DNA from: Flaccisagitta enflata
Lineage: Eukaryota > Chaetognatha > Sagittoidea > Aphragmophora
DNA length: 64,000 nucleotides
Direction: 5' to 3'
Assembly: GCA_965153355.1 (NCBI GenBank)
Contig: OZ231128.1
Location: 33,542,001-33,606,000 of the forward strand
In this document: one piece after another, positions 1-13,360 of the stretch
How positions within the stretch are numbered: position 1 is the stretch's first letter
How the letters are laid out: each line of letters starts with the position of its first letter
Position numbers and translations under genes: made by a program
Notes under the pieces: model-generated
What the model was told of the DNA's origin: nothing
Databases searched by the model: none
What the model saw: the letters and a program-made list of their open reading frames with translations, nothing else

Positions 1-677
1 GATGAAGACAGGTAGTCAAGGATTTGACAGTTCAGTACAGGATTTTCATATTTTCACTTTGTCTAAACGTAGAATCTGAATTTATGAGTAAAAATTTCGT
101 TCGTGGTGCCACTTTTAAAAAAATTCGATGCTCTTTAATTTGCTCATGGATATGAAGTAGTTTTGGTTTTCTTTTGATGTATCATTAGGGAAAACACAAA
201 AACGAGAATTTCATAACGGAATTCTGCCGTCAAAGCAAGAATTTGGACATCAACAAGAATGTCATCCTTAGGTGACTAGCTGATGTTCAGTCGAAATAAC
301 CGATATCAAGGGACCGACAGATTTTATCCCTTAAGGGCGGATTTCTGTTAATAACAGTGTTATTGCCAATATTATGATATATTACTAAATAGTCGCAAAA
401 GCGTTACATGGTCAGCGGTACCCGATGCCCCTATGTTGGTGTATGTAAGGATGAGACCATGAGAGGGGCAGCGGCCCTGGAGGGGCCGATAACCTATAAT
501 TCCACATGGGGCAATTTTCTCCAGTTTCCGTTTTCTGTCCATCTGAAAACCTGATTTGTTGACCAATGGGCCTGATTTGAGGTCTGAGATGCCAGATTTT
601 AGGTCTTAGGGGCCGGAGCTGAAAAGAGTGATTTGTGCCTGGGTGGAGCGGTTTTTGGCTGATTTTGGGGGCTAAGA
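1..677. repeat. 677-bp direct repeat, copy 1
   Basis: This block recurs at 6923-7599 with a constant offset of 6922 bp and only about two substitutions that I could see (near 117 and 605). It begins at the window edge, so the duplication may extend further left. It contains AT-rich DNA and, from about 388, the 5' end of a foldback element (hairpin CGC-AAAA-GCG, then GGTCAGCGGTACCCG). Identity stops exactly where the 63-bp satellite starts. A duplicated larger unit or an insertion-associated duplication would both fit. Confidence 0.93.
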
Positions 678-3600
678 AGTCTGATGGTGGTCTGATGATT
701 TTTTTTTAAAGTTGAACCTCTTATACAATGATAACTGCCTGGTCTGATGGTGGTCTGATGATTTTATTATTTGGTTGAACCTCTTATACAATGATAAATA
801 CAGTACGATGGTGATCTGATGATTTTTTATTTTGAGTTGAAACCTTATACAATGATAAGCCTTTGGGTCTGATGGTGATACGATGATTTTATTTTTAGGT
901 TGAATCTCTTTTAGAGGGATATAAGGCTGGTCACATAGTGGTCTGATGATTTTATTTTGAGGTTGAACCTCTGAGATAATGATAATTGCCTGGTCTGATG
1001 GTGGTCGGATGGTTTATTTTGTAGGTTGAACCTCTCCTATACGGATCTTTGACTGGTCTGATGGTGGTCTGATGATTTTATTTTGATGTTGAACCTCTGC
1101 TAGAGGGATAAAGGGCTGGTCTGATGGTGTTCTGATGATTTTATTTTGAGAGTTGAACTCTTATGCAATGATAATTGCTGAGTGAAGTAATTGTTACAGT
1201 GATTTTATTTTTAGGTTGAATACTAACATATAGAGGGATATAAAAATTTGGTCTGATGGTGAGAAGATTACGATGATTTTATTTTGAGGTTGTTTCTCTA
1301 GAGATATGAGGCTGAAGGTCTGATGGTGATCTGATGATTTTATTTTGAGTTGAACCTCTTATCTGTTAATGTGCCAGTGAGCGGTAATTACGACAGTTTT
1401 ATTTTGAGGTTGAATCTGCATAGAGGATATAAGGAGGCTGGTCTGATGGTGAGTGATGATTTTATTTTGAGGTTGAACCTGTTACAGGGATATAGGGCTG
1501 GTCTGATGGTGGTCACAGTGATTTTATTTTGAGAGTTGAACCTCTTTTCTGATGATAACTGCTGGTCTGATGGTGAGTGCATTGATTTTATTTTGAGTTG
1601 ACAGTCTTATATAATGAAAACAGCTGGTCTGATGGTGGTCTGATTTTATTTTGAGTTGAACTCTTACATACAATGATAACTACAGTCTGATGGTAGTCTG
1701 TTAATTTGCATTTTAATTGAACTCTTATACAACGATAACTTCCTGGTCTGATGGTGGTCTGATGATTTTAATTTGAGGTTGAACCTCTTATTCAATGATA
1801 ACTACCTGGTCTGATGGTGGTCTGATGATTTTATTTTGAGGTTGAACCTCTTAGAAAGGGATATAGGGCTGGTCTGATGGTGGACTTATGATTTTATTTT
1901 GAGGTTGAACCTCTTATACAATGATAGCTATGCAGTGCATGGTAGTCTGATGATTTTATTTTGAGGTTGAGTCTCTTATACGAGGATAACTAGCTGGTCT
2001 GATGGTAGTCTGATGATTTTATTTTTAGGTTAAACATATCATACAATGATAACTAGCTGGTCTGATGGTGGTCTGATGATTTTATTTTGAGGTTGAACCT
2101 CTCCTAGTTGGATATAAAGCTGTGATGCGATGGTGAGTCTGATGATTTTTATTTTGAGGTTGAGCTTGCTCTTAGAGGGATTTAGGGCTGGTCTGATGGT
2201 GGTCTGATGATTTTATTTTGAGGTTAGTCTCTTATACAATGATAACACTCTGGTCTGACGGTGGTCTGATGATTTTATTTTGAGGTTGAACATAACATAT
2301 AATGATAACTGCCTCAGTCTGATGGTGAGTGCGATGATTTTATTTTTAGGTTGAATCTCTTATATAGAGGGATATAAGGCTGGTCTGTTAGTGGTCTGAT
2401 GATTTTATTTTGAGGTTGAACCTCTTCTTGAAGGATATAGGGCTGGTCTGATGGTGGTCTGATGATTTTATTTTGAGGTTGAACCTCTTATAAAAGTGAT
2501 ATCAGACTAGTCTGATAGTGGTCTGATGATTTTATTTTGAGGTTGAACCTCTTATATAATGATAAGCTTTGCCTGGTCTGATGGTGGTCTGATGATTTTA
2601 TTTTAGGTTGAACCTCTTATACAATGATAAATGTAAAGCTGAGTACGATGGTGGTCTGATGATTTATTTTGAGGTTGAACCTCTTCTACAGAGAAATAGG
2701 GCTGGTCTGATGGTGGTCTGATGATTTTATTTGAGGCCAGACACTCTTATACAATGATAACTGCACAGTGCAGCGGTGGTCTGATGATTTTATTTTGAGG
2801 TTGAACCTCTTGTTTGTGATGCTTGCCTGGTCTGATGGTGGGCGGTGATTTTATTTTTAGAGTTGAATGTCTGCTATAGAGGATATAAGGCTGGTCTGAT
2901 GGTGGTCTGATGATTTTATTTTAGGTTGAACGTCTTAGAGGATATAGGGCTGGTACGATGGTGGTCTGATGATTTTATTTTGAGTTGTTATCTTATCTGA
3001 TATCTTGCACAATACTGGTCTGATGGTGGTCTGATGATTTTATTTTGAGGTTGAACCTCTTATATAATGATAACTACCTGGTCTGATGGTGGTCTGTTGA
3101 TTTTATTTTGAGGTTGAACATATTATACAATGATAAATGGCTGGTCTGATGGTGGTCTGATGATTTTATTTTTGGTGGAACACTCTTTATAATGAAAGCT
3201 CTTTGGTCTGATGGTGGTCTGGTGATTTTATTTTGAGTTGAACCTTCTCTAGAGGGATATAGGGCTGCAATTACGATGGTGTGATGATTTTATTTGGAGG
3301 TTGAACCTCACATACAGGGATATAAGACTGGTCTGATGGTGGTCTGATGATTTTATTCGGAGGTTGAACCTCTCCTTATAGAGGGATATAAGGCTGGTCT
3401 GATGGTGGTCTGATGATTTTATTTTGAGGTTGAACTTGTTCTAGAGGGATATAGGCTGGTCTGATGGTGATTACGATGATTTTATTTTTAGGTTGAACAC
3501 CACAATACAATGATAATGCTTGGTCTGATGGTGGTCTGATGATTTTATTTGAGGTTGAACCTCTTATAGAAGGATATAAGGGCTGGTCTGATGGTGGTCT

Positions 3601-6110
3601 CATGATTTTATTTTGAGGTTGAACCTCTTATACAATGATAACTGCCTGGTCTGATGGTGGTCTGATGATTTTATTTTGATATTGAACCTCTTCTAGAAGG
3701 ATAACGGGCTGGTCAGATGGTGGTCTGATGATTTTATTTTTTGGTTGAACTTCTTATTCAATGATAACTACCTGGTCTGATGGTGATCTGATCATTTTAT
3801 TTTGAGGTTGAACCTCTTATTCAGCGATAACTACCTGGTCAGATGGTGGTCCGATGATTTTAATTTGAGGTTGAACCTCTTATACAATGATAACTACCTG
3901 GTCTGATGGTGGTCTGATGATTTTATTTTGAGGTTGAACCTCTTATACAATGATAACTGCCTGGTCTGATGGTGGTCTGATGATTTTATTTTTAGGTTGA
4001 ATCTCTTATAGAGGGATATAAGGCTGGTCTGATGGTGGTCTGATGATTTTATTTTGAGAGTGAACTGTTCTAGAGGATAAAGGAGGAGCTACAGTCTGAT
4101 GGTGGTCTGATGATTTTATTTTGAGTTGGAACCTCGCATACAGTGAAAATTGCCTGGTCTGATAGTGGTCTGATGATTTTATTTTGAGGTTGAACTTCTC
4201 TAGATGGAAATAATGCTGAGGTCTGATGGTGGTCTGATGATTTTATTTTGAGTTGACTTTCTTCTTGAGATATAAATTTACAGTCTGATGGTGAGGTACT
4301 GATGATTTTATTTTGAGGTTGAACATATTATACAATGATAACTGCCAGATCAGAGGGTGATCTGATGATTTTATTTTAGGTTAAACCTCTTATATAATGA
4401 TAACTATTTGGTCTGATGGTGGTCTGATGATTTTATTTTTAGGTTGAACCTCTTATACAATGATAATTGCCTGGTCTGATGGTGTCTGATGATTACATTT
4501 TTAAGTTGGAGAAATACACTTATAGAGATATAAGGCTAGTCTGATGGTAGTCTGATGATTTTATTTTGTTGGAGCCTGTTCTAGAGGATATAAGGCTGGT
4601 CTGATAGGTGAGTGCATTGATTTTATTTTGAGGTTGAACTTCTTATACAATGATAACTGCCACAGTCGATGGTGGTCACAGTGATTTTATTTTGAGTTGG
4701 AAATATTATATAATGGGTTATAAGGCTGGTCTGATGGTGGTCTGATGATTTTTATTTTTAGGTTGAACCTCTTATACAATGATAATTGCCTGGTCTGATG
4801 GTGGTCTGATGATTTTATTTTTAGGTTGAATCTCTTATAGAGGGATATAAGGCTGGTCTGATGGTGGTCTGATGATTTATTTTGAGTTGAACTTTCTCCT
4901 AGAGGATATAGGGCTGTAGTCTGATGATCTGATGATTTTAATTTTGAGTTGAAGCTTATACAAGAGGATATAGGGCTGGTCTGATGGTGGTCTGATAATT
5001 TTATTTTGAGGTTGAACCTCTTATATAATGATAACTGCCTGGTCTGATGGTGATCTGATGATTGTATTTTGAGGTTGAATCTCTTATAGAGGGATATAAG
5101 GCTGGTCTGAAGGTGGTCTGATGATTTTATTTTGAGTTCGAACTGTTCTAGAGGATAAAGGCTGGTCTGATGGTGGTCTGATGATTTTATTTTAGGTTGA
5201 ACCTCTTATACGGCCATAACTTGCTGGTCTGATGGTTGTCTGATGATTTTATTTTGAGGTTAGTTTCTCCTGAATGGATATAATCTTTGGTCTGATGGTG
5301 GTCGGTGATTTTATTTTAGGGTTGAAGCTCTTAGAGGGATATAAGGCTGGTCTGATGGTGATCAGTGATTCTTTTGAGGTTGAACACTCTTATCTGATAA
5401 TGTAGTCTGATGGTGTGAGGTCTGATGATTTTATTTTGAGGTTGAACATATACATATAATAATCTTTGGTCCCATTGTGGTCTATTGATTATTTTGAGGT
5501 TGAACCTCTTATACAATGATAATTGCCTGGTCTGATGTGGTCTGATGATTTATTTTTAGGTTGAATCTCTTATAGAGGGATATAAGGCTGGTCTGATGTT
5601 GATCTGATGATTTTATTTTGAGGTTGAACTCTTCAGAGGTATAGGGCTGGTCTGATGGTGGTCTGATGATTTTATTTTGAGTTGAACATCTATACAATGA
5701 TAACTGCCTGGTCTGATGGTGGTCTGATTTATTTTGAGAGTTGAACCTCTTATATAATGATAACTGCCTGAGTCTGATGGTGGTCTGATGATTTTATTTT
5801 TAGAGTTGAACTCTTATACAATGATAATTGCCTGGTCTGATAGTGGTCTGATGATTTTATTTTTAGGTTGAATCTCTTATAGAGGGATATAAGGCTGGTC
5901 TGATGGTGGTCTGATGATTTTATTTTGAGGTTGAACCTCTCCTAGAGGGATATAGGGCTGGTCTGATGGTGGTCTGATGATTTTATTTTGAGGTTGAACC
6001 TCTCCTAAAGGGATATAGGGCTGGTCTGATGGTGGTCTGATGATTTCATTTTGAGGTTGAACCACACTGAGGTTTTCAGTGGTCTGATGGTGGTCTGATG
6101 ATTTTATTTC
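678..6110. repeat. 63-bp satellite array (~85 copies)
   Basis: The array is a tandem repeat with a ~63-bp monomer. Each monomer carries the odd-length palindrome GAGGTT-G-AACCTC, then a variable half, then GGTCTGATGGTGGTCTGATG followed by ATTTTATTTT. The variable half has three common forms: TTATACAATGATAACTGCC (a), TCTTATAGAGGGATATAAGG (b) and CTAGAGGGATATAGGGC (c). The order a-b-c recurs, for example at 3955-4080, 4780-4905, 5510-5650 and 5830-6000, which suggests a ~190-bp trimer. Parts of the array are irregular, with odd substitutions such as TTACGATG or ACAGTG replacing TCTGATG. I see no coding content; reading frames here follow from monomer length. Confidence 0.95.
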
Positions 6111-6922
6111 TGGATCTAGCTTTGATTCAAAAAAAGATGAACTGGTCTGATGCTGGTCTGCTAGAACATACAGATTTTATTTTATGTTCTTGAGATTTTT
6201 CCTCTAAACTGGTCTGATGAGAGCTGGTCTGCTGAAAAACCATTGCTCAAAATCTCCATAACATAGCTTATGTTTGACAGCTTATAACTCGGTTGTTTTT
6301 CAAAGGATCTCAAAAAAATTGGTGACGGTTGGAAAGATCTTGAAAAGATCTTTTAAATGGAACCAATCTGGCATTTCTAACTTTAAGCGTTTAAAAGTTA
6401 TGAGCAAAACAAGGGACATTGTCCAAAAGAGGGAAAGTTTTATGGCCTGTACCAACCACACAGAAAAAAAATGAAAATTAAAAAAAAGGCGCTCTTGGAA
6501 TTATTTTGAAACCTTTTGACATGGATTGTACATGGGCTGGACCACCAGAAACCATGAAAAAAGTGGCAGTAATCCTAGTTTAAAGTTAGCGGTGGAGATC
6601 CAGAGCAGTGTGGTATAATACCAGTGGTATTAGATCTCGTCTCAATAAATGTTAAACAGATATTATTGATAATACTCAAAATCGTTTTTTTCACTCTTGA
6701 TGCTTTTTTTTTTCAAATTTATTGCATGTGTAGATTAAAAACAAAAACTGACCAGTCTATCAACCAATGAATAAAGACCAAAGAAGATGTCTGCCAGTGT
6801 TTTACATTGAAGCAATGAGTGATAAACAGCAATATCCATAACGATTTGAAAGTCTTGCGAAAGATCTTTCAAATGAGAGCTTGCTAGTTGCCCTTGCTTT
6901 ATTCCTTTAGAAATGGCTTTAG
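6111..6922. other. AT-rich spacer with diverged dispersed repeat
   Basis: No gene is visible. The stretches 6230-6480 and 6800-6922 resemble 37850-38010 and 38200-38330: the phrase AAAAAATTGGTGACxGTTG and the phrase TTTAGAAATGGC both recur. It is probably a diverged copy of the inverted-repeat element described at 37.6-38.9 kb. Confidence 0.5.
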
Positions 6923-7599
6923 GATGAAGACAGGTAGTCAAGGATTTGACAGTTCAGTACAGGATTTTCATATTTTCACTTTGTCTAAACGTAGAATCTG
7001 AATTTATGAGTAAAAATTTCGTTCGTGGTGCCACTTTAAAAAAAATTCGATGCTCTTTAATTTGCTCATGGATATGAAGTAGTTTTGGTTTTCTTTTGAT
7101 GTATCATTAGGGAAAACACAAAAACGAGAATTTCATAACGGAATTCTGCCGTCAAAGCAAGAATTTGGACATCAACAAGAATGTCATCCTTAGGTGACTA
7201 GCTGATGTTCAGTCGAAATAACCGATATCAAGGGACCGACAGATTTTATCCCTTAAGGGCGGATTTCTGTTAATAACAGTGTTATTGCCAATATTATGAT
7301 ATATTACTAAATAGTCGCAAAAGCGTTACATGGTCAGCGGTACCCGATGCCCCTATGTTGGTGTATGTAAGGATGAGACCATGAGAGGGGCAGCGGCCCT
7401 GGAGGGGCCGATAACCTATAATTCCACATGGGGCAATTTTCTCCAGTTTCCGTTTTCTGTCCATCTGAAAACCTGATTTGTTGACCAATGGGCCTGATTT
7501 GAGGTCTGAGATGCCAGATTTTAGGTCTTAGGGGCCGGAGCTGAAAAGAGTGATTTGTGCCCGGGTGGAGCGGTTTTTGGCTGATTTTGGGGGCTAAGA
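6923..7599. repeat. 677-bp direct repeat, copy 2
   Basis: Near-identical to 1-677. Beyond 7599 this copy continues into the core of a foldback element rather than into satellite DNA, so this looks like the ancestral junction and copy 1 the one interrupted by satellite sequence. Confidence 0.93.
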
Positions 7600-8829
7600 T
7601 ATCTGATTTTGTGTCTGGGAGTTCTGATTTAGGGAATATGAGGCCTACTTTTTGGCTGGAGAGTACAGATTTGGGATCTAACAGGTCGCCCAAGGGCAAT
7701 ATTTGGTCAGCGATACCCGTTGCCCTGCTTTGAGTGATTGTGAATTAGAGTGAGGGGAAGCAGGGCAGCGGCCCCGAAGAGGACGAAGTCCTGTAGAACA
7801 CAGGGGGACTTTTGTTCATCCTGCCTGAAGAAGTGGATGAGATGCTGTAGAGGGCTTACTGAAGGCCTTCAAGAGCCTAAACTGAGGTCTAAGACGGCTG
7901 ACGTAAGGCCTCAGAATGCCAATTGGAAGCTTGAGATGGCTGATTTGATGCTTGAGAGAGCTGGATTAAGGCTTGAAAGGTCGAACGACTGATTTGAAGC
8001 CTGAGAGCAATAAATTAAGGCTTAATAGCTGATTTATGGCCTGAGAGGCCTGATTTAAGGCCTGAGAGGCCTGATTTATGGCCTGAGAGGCCTGATTTAA
8101 GGCCTGAGAGGCCTGAGAGTCCTAATTTGAGGCCTGGGAGGCCAGGTTTGAGGCCTGAAAATTTGGATTTGAGGCCGGAGAAGCCTAATTTGAGGCCTGA
8201 GAGGCCAGGTTTGAGGCCTGAGAGGTTGGATTTGAGGCCTGAGAGGCCGGACTTGAGGCCTGAGAGGCCGGATATGAGGCCTGTGAGGCTGGATTTGAGG
8301 CCTGAGAGGCCAGATTTTAGGTCTCAGAGGCCAGATTTGGGGCCTGAGGAGCCTGGTGAGGGGGGGGACGAACAAACGAACGAACAAATGGACGAACGAA
8401 CGAAAGTCCCCCTGTGTTCTACAGGACTTCGTCCCCTTCGGGGCCGCTGCCCAAAAGGCCTGACTGGGGTTCTGAAAAGCCTGCATCTGGTTTGAGAGGC
8501 TTCATTTTGGATCTGAGGCTTGATTTTAGATCTGAGAGGCCTAATTTGGGGTCTGAGAGGTCTAATTTTGGGTCTCACAGGCCTAATTTGAGGTCTGAGA
8601 GGCTTAATTTGACGCCTGGAAGGCCTGATTTTAGGTCTGAGAGCCCTGATTAGAGGTCTGAGAGGCCTAATTTGGGCTTATATAGGCTTGATTTTGGGTC
8701 TGGGAAGCCTGGTTTGAGGTTTTAGGGGGGCGGGATGGACATCCGGATAGACAGATAGACGGAAATTGAAGAAAATTGCCCTATGTAGAATCAAAGATCC
8801 GGCCCCTCTGGAACCGCTGCCCATAAGAA
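7308..8829 (+). mobile_element. Foldback element, host of a nested copy
   Basis: The 5' end starts AATAGTCGCAAAAGCG (hairpin) and is followed by GGTCAGCGGTACCCG and GGGGCAGCGGCCC. The left arm (about 7387-7465) is complementary to a right arm at about 8735-8829, ending CCGCTGCCCATAA. The core is degenerate 20-21-bp units containing GATTT. A second foldback element (7680-8458) sits inside the core. No protein is encoded. Confidence 0.75.
7680..8458 (+). mobile_element. Foldback element with 21-bp tandem core (nested)
   Basis: The 5' end is AACAGGTCGCCCAAGGGC, with hairpin GCCC-AA-GGGC. The arm at 7767-7812 (GCAGCGGCCCCGAAG, then CCTGTAGAACACAGGGGGAC) is mirrored at 8408-8453, and the element ends CCGCTGCCCAAAA. 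Its core (~7980-8370) is tandem GGCCTGAGAGGCC(T)GATTTGA units of 21 bp, preceded by older diverged units. Because 21 is a multiple of 3, the core keeps every frame open and yields artefactual heptapeptide proteins. Confidence 0.8.
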
Positions 8830-9187
8830 TATCATATTGGGGCCCAGGGACCTCTCAGGCCTGAAATCTGCCCTCTCAGGACTGAAATCTGCCCTCTCAG
8901 GCCTTGAATCTGCGAGGGCAGATTTAGGGCCTGGAAGGACAGATTTCAAGCCTGAGAGGACAGATTTCAGGCCTGGGAGGGCAGATTTCAGGCCTGAGAG
9001 GGCCTGGGGGGGTCTAACGGACGGACGGACGGACGGACGAATAAAAGTCCCCCTGTGTTCTACAGGACTTTGTCCCCTTTGGGGCCGCTGCCCAAAAATA
9101 GTCGCAAAATCGTTAGATGGTCAGCGGTACCCGTGCCCTGCTTAAGTAGGTTAGGATTGTAGCTGAGGGGAGCAGGGCAGCGGCAAA
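8830..9187 (+). mobile_element. Truncated foldback element plus a 5'-end fragment
   Basis: A core of inverted 21-bp units (CCCTCTCAGGCCTGAAATCTG, then its complement) ends in GTCCCCCTGTGTTCTACAGG and GGGGCCGCTGCCCAAAAA near 9104. A second 5' end (TAGTCGCAAAATCG, GGTCAGCGGTACCCG) follows directly and breaks off at about 9187 after GGGCAGCGGC. The left end of the first element is missing. Confidence 0.7.
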
Positions 9188-9338
9188 CAGTGGCACCTCT
9201 CTGAATTGTAGGAATAAGAACATGGTTTGTAATTGTAATGATCTAGTTTTCTATTTCCTTTCTTAACGTGATCGAATAACACGGCTGTTCAGGCCACGTT
9301 GCGTGCAGCTTGGCAAGGGCAATGACGTATCATGTTTA

Positions 9339-9919
9339 ACAGGGTGAGCAAAAAATGTCCTACTTGCTTTATAGCATGAAAATCCTACTTGTTATAGGAG
9401 TTATGAGCTAAAATTTGAACTAGAGTATCTCAGTTAGTCATACTAAAAGTAGAATCAGCTGAAATCATTTTCATACAAGGCCATTACATGAACTTACGAA
9501 AAAACAGGAAATCAGATTTTGACATGATTTCATTTGCAGAGCTGTGTTTATTCAAAAATGAAGGTTTTTGCAACTTTATTGGCCCCTAGATGGATTGTTT
9601 GAGAATAAATGTATCAAGGGGAGTTAGTTTGGTCATCTAGGAGAAGTGTCAGTCAACAATATTTATATATCAATCAAATTTAGACAAGAGCTAAATGTTT
9701 TTTTCACCAAAAAAAAGAAATTTTTTTGTGAGTTTCTACTTACATCACCGTTGATCTAAAAACGTATTCTGCTGTCTACCATTCATCTTTTTTATTTATT
9801 TAAGGTATAGAAAATAACCTAGTTTTTTTTTTTTAAACATTTACTTGAAAGAATTTCTCCAAATTTTAGTGTCTTTTCCAGATTTTATGGCTAGTACGAG
9901 ATTTTTTTGCGCACCCTGT
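9339..9919. mobile_element. Short inverted-repeat element, ACAGGGTG family
   Basis: The ends are ACAGGGTGAGCAAAAAA and its near-perfect complement TTTTTTGCGCACCCTGT. TA precedes the left end; the right flank is CA, so any TA duplication is degraded. The interior is AT-rich and non-coding. The terminus matches the element at 29354-30436, which supports a Tc1/mariner-like MITE family. Confidence 0.6.
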
Positions 9920-10325
9920 CAAAAAATCAGATGGTCTTATAGGTTAAGGGTATCGCACATCGCGAAACATGGGGTTAAACAAGGAAAACACTAACAGCTG
10001 CATTGAGTAGAGCAGGATGAATGTAAAAAGAGCTTAAAATATAAAAAAGATGCTGGAAACCAAAGGACTGACCGATCAAAGCAACGGGACAGTCAGACGG
10101 AAAAACGAGAGTGACCAAAAAGTGATGCAACAAAGCTTTTAAAGATCGCGACGGTTTGTATAAAAAGTTTGAGGACCTTGATCTCGAACCATCGGTGTAG
10201 GATAAGACAATATTAAAGCGCGCTTAACTTCGTACCCAGTCAAAATTGAATTGTACAAATGTCGATATTTTTAAACATAAGCGCCGAAATTGCAAATTAC
10301 AAGTTTGCCAACAAAATATGATAAA
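9920..10325. other. Unassigned AT-rich DNA
   Basis: I see no gene or recognised repeat in this stretch. Confidence 0.4.
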
Positions 10326-10550
10326 AACAAGGCCAACACCTATAAGTCGCGTGCGAGCCATAAATATTTTTGTTGACCTGAATCCACCAATTTTAATTCA
10401 AATGCACCAGTTTCTATTTATGCCCACCAGTTTCAATTCAAGTTTTGGCCCCCACCAGTTTCGATTCAAGCCTTTAAACCCACTAGTTTCAATTCAAACC
10501 TAAAAACCCACCAGTTTCAGTTTCAGCCTTTAAACCCACCCGTTCTACAC
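10326..10550 (+). mobile_element. Helentron-like 5' end with 20-bp tandem tail
   Basis: It begins AACAAGGCCAACACCTATAA, then GTCGCGTGCGAG, matching the 5' end of the copy at 46013-46229 (read on -). It then runs into units of CCCACCAGTTTCAATTCAAG, about 20-28 bp long, some separated by CCTTTAAA. A related, longer tandem block lies at 17277-17610. No matching 3' hairpin was found. Confidence 0.55.
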
Positions 10551-11177
10551 AACGCAATTATCCCTTTGTTCCTGTGAGGAAAAAAGTTGTGAGTATTGGT
10601 CACTTTTCACAAAGCTTTTATCTTCAGTCCCTGCATTTTTTTTGTTAGATCAAATCAAGAGCAATTAAATGTATTGATTGCACTGAAAATCAATGAAAAA
10701 TAGAAATGAGCCAAATGAGCTAGATTAGCTAAAATACTCAAAATCATTCAACCAGATATCCAGCCATGTTCACTGAAATGCTTTCTTGTATTTGCATGTA
10801 TAATTAAAACTTTTATTCATCTTATTTACTTCCAATCCCTTATTTCACAGCTGAAAAAATATGTGAAACATTGCAGAAAACGATTGATCCCTGAAACAAT
10901 GCTTTACAGTGTTGAAACTGCTTCATCATAATTTTTCACAGAAACAATTTTTTTTATTTTTTGAAGAAACTATGAGCACTAGTTTTCTTTTTGCGTTTTG
11001 TGCTTTATGACCTTTATGTTATCTTTTACAAGAAATAAAAGTGATTGGTTCAGGTCAACAAGGAAACTCGTATTGCTTTGATACAAGTTTGTTTTGATTG
11101 AGGATATGACCTTTCCTGAAATGATCAATGGTTATTACAGATGTACAATAAAAAACTTATTTTGTCAATATACCGTG
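10551..11177. other. Unassigned AT-rich DNA
   Basis: Nothing recognisable beyond A/T-rich sequence. Confidence 0.4.
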
Positions 11178-11325
11178 GCTCATTGAAAATTTTAAATTTG
11201 CACAGAAAATCAAAATATCAACAAAACAAGAACATAGCGCGAATTCTAAAACATAAACTGAGGGCGCTATGTTCTTATTTTAATGATATTTTGATTTTTT
11301 ATGCAAATTTGAAATTTTCAGTGAG
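11178..11325. repeat. Hairpin element (148 bp)
   Basis: The left arm (CATTGAAAATTTTAAATTTG, then AAAATCAAAATATCA and AAGAACATAGCGC) is complementary to the right arm (GCGCTATGTTCTT onward, to AAATTTTCAGTG). The loop is about 25 bp. It is a candidate MITE or simple foldback sequence. Confidence 0.7.
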
Positions 11326-12515
11326 CAGTTACTGAAATGATTGTCATATTTTTTTCACTTTTTAGTCTCATCAGAATCGAATTTCCTTCAATCTTTTTGC
11401 ATTTTTGTCATTTGAGTGATTTGACAGTAACAGATCGGTTTCCTCATGTAAGTTTAAACATTTAAGTACAAAAAAATAAACAAGCATTGACTTAAGCAAA
11501 AATGGTAAAGTGAATGGTAACTTTGTCCTCTGGGTGAATTCCTCTTACTTTAATTTCAGTGCGTCATATGGTCAGAAAAAGTCTTTATCAAGAAATTCTT
11601 CGATCAATTTGTTATCTTTGATCACTAACGAAATCCGAATTTTGTGCGTCTCAGTGCAGTTGAAGATAAAGTGACACATCGATGAGATATCCTTTGCAAT
11701 AAAATGTAAGTATCCTCACTCGTCTATGACACAATGAAAATTATCGTGACAGTTCAGTTTCACAAAGGTCAAAAAATTTTTTAATTTCTTTTTACAAAAC
11801 AATGAATTCATATGCTAGCATATATTTTTTCATGTGAGTAGCAACAAAAATTAATGCAAAATCTCTAAAATTTAAAAAGTTACAGCTATTTTTCTCTTAA
11901 AAAAAAACTATTTTTCTTTTCTACACATCTTTACCTATTTCACTAAAAAAATGATGACTAAGTTTTTCAAAACCTTGTTATATTCATCCAGCAGTATGTT
12001 ATTCTATATGAAGTATATAAAAACTGATAAAATTTTTAGATTTTTAAAGATTTTTAAAGATTTTTTCTAATATTTTTGCCAAAAAATGTTATTTTTTGAA
12101 TATTTTTTTAGTTTAGAATATTTAAAGTAACCTATCAAAGCAGGACAAATATGAAATAAAGGTAGACGTAATAAATTGATGAACAAATATACAACTTATA
12201 ACTAATTTTAAAAATTATGAAGATTTTATAGCAAAAAGATAATAGAAAACAGTTAAAAACTTTTATTTTCAACAAAAGATCAGCTTTTCAAGTTCAAATA
12301 TTTTTTGACAGTTGGAAAAATACATCAATGTATGTTAGATTAATAAGGATATATGTGTATATGCATTCTACAACTATTTTAAAAATTTGGTGAAAATTGG
12401 TCCCCAATTTTCTTTCACTTCTTTCAACTTGTCATAAATCTACCTGACAAAGTTTTTCCTTTTCAGCGTTTTATTTAATGGCACTTGTAATCCAATATTC
12501 ACTTTCCCTGCATTT

Positions 12516-12517
<2 letters not shown>
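11326..12517. other. Unassigned AT-rich DNA
   Basis: A very A/T-rich stretch with poly-A/T runs. No gene is seen. Confidence 0.4.
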
Positions 12518-13345
<828 letters not shown>

Positions 13346-13360
13346 TTTCTTTTCTCCTCC

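Noticed and set aside
678-6110. CRISPR-like array
   Set aside because: Repeats are directly abutting and spacers are themselves repeats; the context is eukaryotic, so this is a satellite.
7321-7360. tRNA-derived SINE head in GGTCAGCGGTACCCG
   Set aside because: It lacks a recognisable B box (GGTTCGANTCC type) and a cloverleaf; the sequence is a subterminal part of the foldback family.
1-7599. LTR retrotransposon (direct repeats flanking an internal region)
   Set aside because: The interior is satellite and spacer without gag/pol-like frames, and the flanking repeats show no TG...CA ends at the visible boundary.
8097-8653. Open frames with repeated LRPERPD-like heptapeptides in foldback cores (also near 15, 26, 41 and 48 kb)
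   Set aside because: The 21-bp unit keeps every frame open on both strands, the frames lie between inverted arms of mobile elements, and no start context or domain supports them.
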